From NCBI RefSeq assembly GCF_003071365.1, contig NZ_CP028960.1:1736001-1800000 (forward strand): 64,000 bases of DNA, given 5' to 3'. Each line of letters starts with the position of its first letter. The first letter of the stretch is position 1. The notes under the pieces are model-generated. The model was given only the letters and a program-made list of their open reading frames with translations. It did no database searches and was not told the DNA's origin. Of this stretch, positions 9,868 to 18,165 are shown piece by piece. The translations under genes and the position numbers were made by a program. The DNA is from Methyloceanibacter sp. wino2 (GTDB lineage Bacteria > Pseudomonadota > Alphaproteobacteria > Rhizobiales > Methyloligellaceae).

Positions 9868-10847
9868 TGGCCTAGTTTGGTCTTAAGCTTATTAAGTGCT
9901 TTGGTCGCGCCATCAAGCGGGTCGCTCTTTAGCTTTTCTCCGAGAGCCGCACTCTCGGGGGCGAACTTGCGAAGCTGTTCGGAAAGGGCACGAGGATCGC
10001 CGCACACCGGCACGTCGCTGTCACGCAGCGTTTCGTATAGCTCGGTTGCCTGTACGTAATCGGATCTGCTTTCGAGCTCTGCCAACGTCGTCTGGCGCTC
10101 GTCGTCGGCAGAGGAACTGTTGATCTTCTTCTTCGACAGCAATGCCGCGGCGCCTTCGCAATTTGGCTCACCGAGAAATTCGAAGCAGCGCGACATGACG
10201 CTCTCGTTGTCCGCAACGAGATCGGCATGATCAATTCTCAACAGTCTCGATTGTCCGAAATAGTTGGCAGCGTCTCGCGCCGCAACGGTATGCCGCATCC
10301 AGACGCCCAATGCGTTTGCGATGCTCTTGTTCTGGGTATCCGCGTAGCCAAGATTGGAGAAGTGCGCGAGCGAATTCACCACTTGGTCGGGACGCCGCAG
10401 GATGTGAATGAATTTGCAGTCTGGGAACATGAGTCCGAGTGCATAAGTAGAGAAAGAGTATTCCGGCGTTCCGTCGACCCATCTTTGCTTGGGCTCGTCG
10501 GCACTCTTGATGAGCGGCCCGGCCGAACGCTCGTGTGGTTTGCCCTTGCTGTCGCGATAATTGGGGATGGCCAATTCCACACGGCGCTCGAAACAGTCGA
10601 GCGAAATGTCGTCTATGGCCTTCCCGAACCGCGTGATGAAGTCTTCAAAGGGAAGCTTGGCCCAGCTCAATTGAGAAAATTGCTGACGAGCCGTTCCGAG
10701 CTTGTACGCATCGACAGCAGCTTGGGCAATGATCGGCATCCAGTTGGTTTCCGGCTGCACCGCGATGTTGGGGTGCTGGCCGATCGCCCAAGTCAGAATC
10801 GAGGTTCCCGAACGCGGCGAGCCGATAATAAAAATGGGCTGAGGCAT
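9864..10847 (-). CDS. Sulfotransferase family protein
   Basis: A 327-residue protein beginning MPQPIFIIGSPRSGTSILTW, a textbook PAPS 5'-phosphosulfate loop (GSPRSGTS, residues 9-16). The central KFIHILRRPDQVVNSLAHF matches the 3'-phosphate-binding RxxxxxxxS region. This strongly supports a cytosolic or membrane-associated sulfotransferase, the second of six such genes in the window. ATG at 10847 is used. It follows the 948-residue glycosyltransferase gene in the same direction with a 37-base gap, so the pair may be co-transcribed and act on the same glycan. Acceptor unknown. Confidence 0.88.
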   Translation of the reverse strand: MPQPIFIIGSPRSGTSILTWAIGQHPNIAVQPETNWMPIIAQAAVDAYKLGTARQQFSQLSWAKLPFEDFITRFGKAIDDISLDCFERRVELAIPNYRDSKGKPHERSAGPLIKSADEPKQRWVDGTPEYSFSTYALGLMFPDCKFIHILRRPDQVVNSLAHFSNLGYADTQNKSIANALGVWMRHTVAARDAANYFGQSRLLRIDHADLVADNESVMSRCFEFLGEPNCEGAAALLSKKKINSSSADDERQTTLAELESRSDYVQATELYETLRDSDVPVCGDPRALSEQLRKFAPESAALGEKLKSDPLDGATKALNKLKTKLGH

Positions 10848-10884
10848 TTCAGTCTCTCTACAAAATTATTGCGGCTGAGAATCC

Positions 10885-13731
10885 CTAGGCCCCAATCCGT
10901 AGAACGGCGATGGATGGGAATCCCGTCAGGCTCTTGTCAATGTGCCACGAGCAAGTGTGGGTTGATATGTTGAAATGGTCGCCAAGCGACTCGTGAAACG
11001 GCAAGTGTATATCTTGGACTTCGGTGTCACGGAAAGGCGCCTTGATGGCATAGCCACGAGGCCCTGCAGTCACACGGGGCGGTGCGAAAACAACCGCGCA
11101 GTTCGCGTCGGCGCCGAGTGACGTCGACAGGTCCCGGCCAAGTGCCTCGGTGGCTTTCTCATCGGCCGCATCCGCGATCGCCACGATCGAACGGGCAGCC
11201 CGCAAGCGTTCGGTACAGCCGGAACGGTGCGCCATTATCGGCGTCCAATCGCATTGAGGGGCAGCGACCCCATCCGGCAAAATGACCAGGTCGATATTGT
11301 CAGTGTCCATCAGCAGACGGCGCCCCGCGCCGACGAGCGCACGTACGTCGCTCAAGTATGTCGGGGTACCAAAATTGGATGCTCCCCCGGGTTGAGCGGC
11401 CTCGGGAACGCGCCACCGAAGGTACGGCAGCCCAAGCTGTTCCAGCACGCCGCCCATAATTCTGAGCGCGACATCGCAGGAGGTATTTTTTTCGAGAAAC
11501 GCGAGACCGGCGCCTTGCAGCCGGTGCCACAGCTCGCGGTCGGAGTAGAGCCGGCAGACGGCCTCGGCGAACGACTTCGGGTCATCCGCAACCAGCATAT
11601 CGTCCTGGTCGGAGATGCCCTCGGCCCCGATCGAAGTCGTCACCACCGGCAGGCCGTGCGCCATTGCACTGAGGATCTTGCCTTTGACGCCCGCGCCGTA
11701 ACGCAGAGGCGCAACCATGAGCCGCGCATTGTAGAGGAGCGGTTCCAAGTCCTCGACATAGCCCGGCACCAAGATCTCTGCGCTGGCGAGCTCCTCGAAT
11801 GCTGCCGGCGGCGCGTTGCCCGCTGCCGTAAAGACAACGGGCTCGTCGATGCCTTCTTTGACAGCAGGGTGGATCTCGGAAAGGTAGTACTCGACGGCAT
11901 CGACATTCGGCGGATGACGGTACCCGCCCAGGAAGACAATGCCGGATCGTTCTTCCATGGGTTTCCCCTTGCCGCGGGGCTCGTGGATAATCGGGACAAC
12001 CACCACCCGGGCGTTGGGCCGCTCTTGCTCCACCAGCGCCTTCTCCGCGGATGAGTGAACCATGCCGACATCGGCACTTGCGATCAGATCCAGCTCAGCA
12101 CGCTTGGCAATTTCGAGCTCATCCTTCGCTTGCATGCTCGCGCTCGCCACCGTTTCAGCTTCGCGTTGGTGACGCAGGAAATGAAGGTCGCAGGCGTCGT
12201 AGACAATCTTCGCCTGCGGCGCGAGGCTACGGATGTCGTCGATATGCTCGAACCACGTGTCGGGCCGTGACACGATGACCGCGTCATAGGACGAACCGTG
12301 GTCTCTGAGATGGTCGCCGACGGATTTGGCCCAGGGGAGCAGGACCGACTCCATTCCAAGGGCTCCGAGGAGGTCCGTATAGGGCGGCATGTCGCAAAGG
12401 TTCGAACTCGGCATGAAGGTGATCTTGTAGCCCAAGTCGCGCAAAGCCAGGCAAACTTCGAGAAGCGCTACGGAACCTGCGTCACGGTCGGGTTCCGGCG
12501 TGATCTGATCGACCACGAGGATCCGGCCCACCACTCCACGATCGCAATGCCGGTCCGCATCCTCGCTGTAGCCTTGGCCGACGAGCGCGGGCGCCCATCT
12601 TGCAGCCAGCTTCACCAGGTTTTCGACCTGGTATTTCTTGATGCCCTGAGAGGTGTCCGTGCCGCTTGAGACACCCTCGAAATGCAGCACCTGCGACAGA
12701 GGCTGATAAATCGTCGACAGGCCGAGCGCCCGCACCTTGAAGGCGAGATCGACGTCTTCGGCATAGGCAGGAGTATAGAGAGTGTCGAACCCGCCGACGC
12801 TCTCAAAAAGCCGTCGCGGAAGGAGAATGGACGCGCCGGAGCAGAAGTCCGCATGCCGCGCGTAGTTGTAGCGAGGATCGTGCGGATCTTGAAACCGGCC
12901 CCAATTCCACGCCGAACCGTCTTCCCAAACAAGGCCGCCGGCTTCTTGCAGGCGGCCGTCCGGGTACACGAGCTTGGAGCCCGCCAACCCGACGTTCTCG
13001 TGCAGCTCGAAAGTATTCACCAAAGCCGACAGCCAATAGGGCCGGACACTCGTGTCGTTGTTCAGGAAGCAAATATAGGTCTTGCGGGCTTTCTTGGCGC
13101 CGGCGTTGCAGGATCCAATGAAACCTAGGTTCTTCTCGTTGCGGACATAGAGGAGATCGCGACTTTGAGCGAAGGCTGCTTGCGTGCCATCAGTGGAGCA
13201 ATCGTCTACCAGGATAATCTCGTAGTCGAGTTCGGCGGTATTCTTCCGAATGGCGGCAATGCAACTCAGCGTATGGCTCAGCTCGTTGTAGACTGGCACC
13301 ACGATAGAGACACTTCGAGATGGCATGTCGCGACCAAACCCGCGCGCGGTTGTGGCGAGATCCCGGTAGCGCTCTTTGAGCGCGCCGAGGCGCTTAGCGG
13401 TATCCCCCCTCTTGGCCTCCAAATAGCCGCGACGCACCCCGAAAATGGGTCCCACAACCGATAAGATCAGATATTTTATCCGGACTTTCTCGGCGCTGCT
13501 AAGCGGCAACGCCTCGATTGTCGTCCGTCCGGCGACGCGAGCGCCCTGCTTGACAGATGATATGGCTCGCCTCGCGTGCCGCGACAGTCTTCTTCGTGTG
13601 GGGAGGTCGTCGCCATAAGTAACTGTGTCCGCTGGCGGACCATCGGACTGAGCGGGATCAGCTATTGGCGCCGTTTTCTTGTCGGAGCCTGCCGCAGGGT
13701 CCGAGCGACTAGGGTCTAATTTTCCGTTCAT
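10885..13731 (-). CDS. Two-domain glycosyltransferase (GT2-GT4 fusion)
   Basis: A very large 948-residue protein. Residues 1-130 are basic and low-complexity. The GT2 domain (about 135-370) has SVSIVVPVYNELSHT, LVDDCSTDGT, NEKNLGFIGSCNAG, CFLNNDTSV and CSGASILLPRRLFESVGGFD with YAEDVDLAFKVRALG. The second domain (about 420-770) is GT-B/GT4: VFLGGYRHPPNVDAVEY, VPGYVEDLEPLLYNARLMVAPLRYGAGVKGKILSAMAHGLPVVTT. About 170 further residues form an unassigned C-terminal region. Two catalytic domains imply addition of two successive sugars. A smaller relative with the same order is at 31723-34068. The neighbour downstream is a sulfotransferase. ATG at 13731. Confidence 0.9.
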   Translation of the reverse strand: MNGKLDPSRSDPAAGSDKKTAPIADPAQSDGPPADTVTYGDDLPTRRRLSRHARRAISSVKQGARVAGRTTIEALPLSSAEKVRIKYLILSVVGPIFGVRRGYLEAKRGDTAKRLGALKERYRDLATTARGFGRDMPSRSVSIVVPVYNELSHTLSCIAAIRKNTAELDYEIILVDDCSTDGTQAAFAQSRDLLYVRNEKNLGFIGSCNAGAKKARKTYICFLNNDTSVRPYWLSALVNTFELHENVGLAGSKLVYPDGRLQEAGGLVWEDGSAWNWGRFQDPHDPRYNYARHADFCSGASILLPRRLFESVGGFDTLYTPAYAEDVDLAFKVRALGLSTIYQPLSQVLHFEGVSSGTDTSQGIKKYQVENLVKLAARWAPALVGQGYSEDADRHCDRGVVGRILVVDQITPEPDRDAGSVALLEVCLALRDLGYKITFMPSSNLCDMPPYTDLLGALGMESVLLPWAKSVGDHLRDHGSSYDAVIVSRPDTWFEHIDDIRSLAPQAKIVYDACDLHFLRHQREAETVASASMQAKDELEIAKRAELDLIASADVGMVHSSAEKALVEQERPNARVVVVPIIHEPRGKGKPMEERSGIVFLGGYRHPPNVDAVEYYLSEIHPAVKEGIDEPVVFTAAGNAPPAAFEELASAEILVPGYVEDLEPLLYNARLMVAPLRYGAGVKGKILSAMAHGLPVVTTSIGAEGISDQDDMLVADDPKSFAEAVCRLYSDRELWHRLQGAGLAFLEKNTSCDVALRIMGGVLEQLGLPYLRWRVPEAAQPGGASNFGTPTYLSDVRALVGAGRRLLMDTDNIDLVILPDGVAAPQCDWTPIMAHRSGCTERLRAARSIVAIADAADEKATEALGRDLSTSLGADANCAVVFAPPRVTAGPRGYAIKAPFRDTEVQDIHLPFHESLGDHFNISTHTCSWHIDKSLTGFPSIAVLRIGA

Positions 13732-13841
13732 ACAAATACTGTTGGATTGGGCCGCCGCGCGCCCCCACCCATTGTCTTGGCGCGCCTGCCCAACTCAATA
13801 CAATATGAGGGGGCACAAAGCTCAAGAAAAATAGCGATACA

Positions 13842-14879
13842 TCACTGAGGCACAAGCTTCGCCGCATCATTGGCCAGCGTGCGGAAGATTTCGGGCCGGT
13901 CCTTTAGCTTGGACAGGTTCGGATGGTCGAGAAAGCACTCCATGTCATGCTTCCACTGGCTGGCATCGAAGCGGTTCCCATTTTCGAATGAGCGCTCCTC
14001 GACTTGCCCGACAAGCTGCTCCAGCCGGGCATTGTAATTCCGTCCGCGTTTGCGCAGCGCCGCCGACAGGGCATCGCTCACGAACATGCGGCCACGATAG
14101 CGGGCGTCGAGCAACGCGAGGTCTCTAAAGGCGCGATACAGGTCGCGCGTGTGAGGCACATTTCGATTCACAAGAAGTTTGAAGGCAAGCAGGTTGCCGG
14201 AGATCGAGGGATTGGCATCGGTCTCGGTGACGGGTGCCATGGGAGGGACATCAATGCGGTTAAAGAAGTCCGCGACGACGTCCTGCTGGAACAGCTTTCG
14301 TCTGTCATACCCGACAAAGATCGCGTCATCCGAAAAGCGCTTCCACAGATCTACGAACTTGGACAGCGGCCTACGAAAGTGTTTCTTGCAATATTGTGTC
14401 AAATTTCGCGTTTGATTGGAATTCTGTACGTTCTGGGCGTAGGAGCTTGATGCATACTCCAAATACTCTCTTAGGTAACAAATGCTCGTTATGCGATAAG
14501 GTCTTATTCTTTTTGACGGAAATACGTAGTGTTTCAGGACTTCATTCGGCCAAGCTCCAGAGTCTCCAAAAAAATATAGCAAACGATGGGCAAGTAATAC
14601 TTGTTGAAAATTCTCGCTACTCAGGATGAGCCTGTCGAACGGCGCGACTTCCTCCTCGAAGGCTGCTCTCAGCGCCCGAAGCTTCGGGCCGAACAGGCCG
14701 AGATTGCAGCAGGCGCGCGCAATTTCGTGGTGGGCAACACCATTTCCGCATCCCGTCTTCGGGTAGCAGATTCCCCTGGCCACAAGCGCAGCTCTATTGT
14801 TGCTGAGGTAGTGTTGTAGGGAACTGGTGCCGGTTTTGGACCGCCCAATATGCAGAATGAGTTCCTTGGTAGGTCCCAT
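13842..14879 (-). CDS. Sulfotransferase-like protein
   Basis: The protein has 345 residues from ATG 14879 (a TTG 17 codons upstream is possible). It begins MGPTKELILHIGRSKTGTSS, the HxGxxKTGT(S/T) version of the PAPS phosphosulfate loop found in many bacterial polysaccharide-locus sulfotransferases. It also has LSSENFQQVLL and ITSICYLREYLEYASSSY, the latter resembling the 3'-phosphate region (YLRExxxxxxS). The rest is poorly conserved and basic. Function as a sulfotransferase on the surface glycan is likely from fold motifs and setting. It is divergent from the acyltransferase gene, with about 95 bases between starts. Confidence 0.78.
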   Translation of the reverse strand: MGPTKELILHIGRSKTGTSSLQHYLSNNRAALVARGICYPKTGCGNGVAHHEIARACCNLGLFGPKLRALRAAFEEEVAPFDRLILSSENFQQVLLAHRLLYFFGDSGAWPNEVLKHYVFPSKRIRPYRITSICYLREYLEYASSSYAQNVQNSNQTRNLTQYCKKHFRRPLSKFVDLWKRFSDDAIFVGYDRRKLFQQDVVADFFNRIDVPPMAPVTETDANPSISGNLLAFKLLVNRNVPHTRDLYRAFRDLALLDARYRGRMFVSDALSAALRKRGRNYNARLEQLVGQVEERSFENGNRFDASQWKHDMECFLDHPNLSKLKDRPEIFRTLANDAAKLVPQ

Positions 14880-14974
14880 GGTATTTTGGGATGACTCCAC
14901 GGCTTGCAGATCTTCAGCTGTCTGTACCAAAAAAATGGGGCTGGGTCAGATACGGTCTTTAGTCCACAGAAGCA

Positions 14975-16984
14975 ATGGGCTACTGGTTCAGGCCGTTTGC
15001 CGAGAGACTACCCTTGAAAGCATCTGCCGGACCAGCCTACCGCATCTCATCGCAGCAGTATGAGCCGCATGTCGACGGTCTTCGTGCCGTGGCGGTTCTC
15101 GCAGTTCTGCTGTTCCACCTCGGTGTGCCGGGCTTTCAAGGCGGCTATTCGGGCGTCGACGTCTTCTTCGTCATCTCGGGATATCTGATTACCAGGAAGA
15201 TCGTGAGCGAGGTCGAGGCGACGGGCCGCTTCCGGTTTGGCCATTTCTACATGGCACGCCTGCGCCGAATTTTCCCAGCGCTGCTGGCGACGCTTGTGCT
15301 CACCGTACTCGCAGCCGGGTTGCTCCTGCCGGGCCCCGCTGCTCAGCGTGTCGGCAATGAAGGCGTTGCCGCGCTGCTATCGGTGTCCAATATCTTGTTC
15401 TGGCTGCAGAGCGGCTATTTCGATGCGGCGAGCGACTCCAAGGCTTTGCTCCATACCTGGTCGCTCGGCGTGGAGGAGCAGTTCTATTTCGTCTGGCCCG
15501 CCGTCATCCTCGGGCTCGCGGTATTGCGGCCCGGTCGGGCACTATGGGCGGGGCTTGTTGCCCTCGGCGCTGCCAGCCTGAGCGCCAATATTCTGGTCGT
15601 TTGGTTTCGGCCCGGCTGGCTCCACGAACCGATATCCGCGATGTTCTTCTTGATGCCCTTTCGCGTCTACGAATTCGCAATTGGTGCGGCCGGTGTCTGG
15701 CTCGTGCGCGAAATGCCTTTATCGCGAACGGTCCAAGAAGCGGCAATGCTCTTCGGCTTGGTGCTCATCGCTTGGACCGTTGTGCTTCTGCCCGCCGAGG
15801 TTCCTTGGCCGTCTTGGTGGGCCCTTGGTCCGTGCGTGGGAGCGCTGCTTGTCATCTTGGCGGCACGCGCGACCTTCGTGGGCAGCATGCTGACGAACCC
15901 CGTCGCGGTTGGCATCGGGCTGATCAGCTACTCGCTCTATCTGGTCCATTGGCCGATCATTGTCTTCTATCGCAACCTGACATTCCGGGAACCGAGCCCT
16001 GCCGCCGCGGCCGCCATGCTCGCCGCGTCGATCGGTCTGGCGTTCCTGTTCTATCGGTTCATTGAGCAGCCCGCCCGGCGCAAGACGAGCTGGCTGTTTC
16101 CTACGCGCCGATTCGCGCCCGTCGTGGCTGCCGGTGCCGTCATCACGGTGGCGTTGGCAAGTGCACTTGCCACAGGTTTTTTGGGGCGCGACGCCGGGCT
16201 CACGGCCGAGCAGATTCAGGGGGGAAAGAGCGCGCGTTTCGATCTCATCCGGAAAGGGTGTCGCATCGACAAGATCGACAGTTCAGAGCGCTGCCACATG
16301 GATCGGCCGCTCCAAGTCCTCGTTTTCGGCAACTCGCACGAGCCTGATGCCTACAATAGTCTCGCAACGCTCTACGGCGATGCAGACGATGTCAATTTGA
16401 TCTACTTCAGTACGATAAATCGTTGCGACCTTACGCTGGACGAGGCCGGCATCCATTCGTCTGCCAACCACGCCGAGTGTCCCGCGCGCGCTGCGGTGCT
16501 AAATCGGCCAGACTTTCTCGAGAACATTGATATCGTCGTGCTGGGCCAGAACGATCCGTTCGGCGCCTATGCGCGCGAGGCGTGGGCTGTTCTCAAATGG
16601 ATGCAGACGCGCAATCCCAACATCACATTCGTTGTGATGGGCCCATACCTCAATCTTTCGGCCGATTGCCCAGATTTGGCAAACCGTTTCGGCACGCTCG
16701 ATGTCTGCAAAGCGAAAGAGAACGTCACGGTCGCAGATTTTGACGGTCCCAAAACCAATCAAGTCCCAGAAGCGGATACGTTGGATTTCCTCTTCATCGA
16801 CGAGATGGCACTTCTGTGTCCAGAGGGAACGCTGAAGTCCTGCATCGTCGAAACGGACGGCGAGCCCTTCAGCTACGATATGCACCATCGGTCCCTTCCG
16901 TTGTCGAGGCTGATCGCGCGCCGCATGGCAGAATCTTACGGTGCGGATCTAGAGAAGATCGGCTTTCCTCCCGTTGGCCGCTAA
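14975..16984 (+). CDS. OafA-like acyltransferase with C-terminal SGNH domain
   Basis: A 669-residue membrane O-acyltransferase of the acyltransferase 3 family. The N-terminal half has about ten membrane segments and the family motifs YEPHVDGLRAVAVLAVLLFH, GVDVFFVISGYLITRKI and HTWSLGVEEQFYFVWP. The C-terminal periplasmic part (from about residue 430) is an SGNH-like hydrolase/transferase domain with the serine block VFGNSHEPDA at about 450 and a late DMHHRSLPLS holding the presumed catalytic Asp/His. Such proteins acetylate polysaccharides. ATG at 14975. It is divergent from the sulfotransferase gene and its stop overlaps the convergent GT4 gene by 4 bases. Confidence 0.93.
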   Translation: MGYWFRPFAERLPLKASAGPAYRISSQQYEPHVDGLRAVAVLAVLLFHLGVPGFQGGYSGVDVFFVISGYLITRKIVSEVEATGRFRFGHFYMARLRRIFPALLATLVLTVLAAGLLLPGPAAQRVGNEGVAALLSVSNILFWLQSGYFDAASDSKALLHTWSLGVEEQFYFVWPAVILGLAVLRPGRALWAGLVALGAASLSANILVVWFRPGWLHEPISAMFFLMPFRVYEFAIGAAGVWLVREMPLSRTVQEAAMLFGLVLIAWTVVLLPAEVPWPSWWALGPCVGALLVILAARATFVGSMLTNPVAVGIGLISYSLYLVHWPIIVFYRNLTFREPSPAAAAAMLAASIGLAFLFYRFIEQPARRKTSWLFPTRRFAPVVAAGAVITVALASALATGFLGRDAGLTAEQIQGGKSARFDLIRKGCRIDKIDSSERCHMDRPLQVLVFGNSHEPDAYNSLATLYGDADDVNLIYFSTINRCDLTLDEAGIHSSANHAECPARAAVLNRPDFLENIDIVVLGQNDPFGAYAREAWAVLKWMQTRNPNITFVVMGPYLNLSADCPDLANRFGTLDVCKAKENVTVADFDGPKTNQVPEADTLDFLFIDEMALLCPEGTLKSCIVETDGEPFSYDMHHRSLPLSRLIARRMAESYGADLEKIGFPPVGR

Positions 16985-18132
16985 GTCGCGAGCACGCTTG
17001 CGTAGATCTCTTCGAGAAAGCGCGTCATCGAGCGGTCGTCGGCTCTGGCTACGATGTGGGAGCTGATGGTGTCGTAAAGGTCAGGCTCCGTGGCAAGACG
17101 GTTGATTGCCTCGGCAAGCGCCATCGCCGTGATGTCTTTGGTCAGAATTCCTGTCTCGGAGTCTACGATTTGCTCGGTAATGCCACCTGTCGGCATGGCA
17201 ACGACTGGCATGCCATGCCCCAGCGCGGTCGCCACGACCCCGGATTGGCTTGCCTCGACATGGGGCGAAGCCATGACATCGTAGCGGTCGAGAATCCCAG
17301 AGACTTCACTCTCGTCGATCCAGCGGTTGATGATCTCCGCACCGAGCGCTTCGAGCCTGGCTCGTTCCTTTCCGAGGTCACCTGACCCAGCAAGGCCAAG
17401 TTCGATATCCATGCCTTGACCGTGCAGAATCTCGATCGCGTCGGTCAAATGCGCCAAGCCCTTGTAGGACATGACCCGGCCGAAGAAGAGGACACGCAAG
17501 GGCCGGGTACGATCCCGTACTCGCTGTTTCAAGGTATTTTGAAAAGCAAGGTCGGGATGAAAGAGCGGCACGGTCCGCTCGCGGGTAGCTTTGCGCTGTT
17601 CCACGAGCTTGTCGGCGACGTTTTGGCTCAAGGTAATCACGGAATCGCCGTGTTTGGCATCGCGCAAGAGCCAGCGCGTTGTCCAGGCCGTGGAATCGCC
17701 TGGATGAGGCCGGGCATCGTGGATGATCGGCGCGTATCTGATCCCCAGTCCTTTTATGGCTGGTGCCAGGAGAGGCGTCCACACATGGGGCATGAGGGCC
17801 ACGACGGCGTCGGGCCGGTCTTGCTGCAGCCGGTCCAAAATCATGCGGCGCGCAGCGAAATAGTTGCGCGCCACGCTGACGGGTGTCGCCCGCGAAAAGG
17901 TCGGCACCGAAAAAACGGCATCAGTGTCCTGATCCTTTCCACCGACGGGACCGTCGTCCGAGACGATGAAACGCGACACACGTGCCGAATCTCGATCCGC
18001 CGCAGCGATCAACTCGCGTGTGAACTGGCCGAGAGAGCCCCTTCGGCCGAGATACAGGAACGTCACCGATGGTTTCGACGCGGAAATCTGAGTGGTCCTT
18101 TCTTGTGTGTGCGGCCCCTCAAAGGTCCCCAT
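16981..18132 (-). CDS. Glycosyltransferase family 4
   Basis: A 383-residue GT-B fold transferase. The donor-binding half has RVLFFGRVMSYKGLAHL, then IELGLAGSGDLGKERA, and the family-typical DVMASPHVEASQSGVVATAL with GMPVVAMPTGGITEQIVD. The N-terminal half has SVTFLYLGRRGSLGQFT, matching the usual Gly-rich acceptor loop. ATG at 18132 is preferred over TTG 18159, which gives nine extra residues without a ribosome site. It is the last gene of a minus-strand operon (methyltransferase-like, GtrB, GtrA fusion, GT4) with gaps of 14-33 bases. It probably adds one sugar of the repeat unit. Confidence 0.88.
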   Translation of the reverse strand: MGTFEGPHTQERTTQISASKPSVTFLYLGRRGSLGQFTRELIAAADRDSARVSRFIVSDDGPVGGKDQDTDAVFSVPTFSRATPVSVARNYFAARRMILDRLQQDRPDAVVALMPHVWTPLLAPAIKGLGIRYAPIIHDARPHPGDSTAWTTRWLLRDAKHGDSVITLSQNVADKLVEQRKATRERTVPLFHPDLAFQNTLKQRVRDRTRPLRVLFFGRVMSYKGLAHLTDAIEILHGQGMDIELGLAGSGDLGKERARLEALGAEIINRWIDESEVSGILDRYDVMASPHVEASQSGVVATALGHGMPVVAMPTGGITEQIVDSETGILTKDITAMALAEAINRLATEPDLYDTISSHIVARADDRSMTRFLEEIYASVLAT

Positions 18133-18165
18133 TTGCCAGCACCTATAGCCCAAGTGCAAACACGT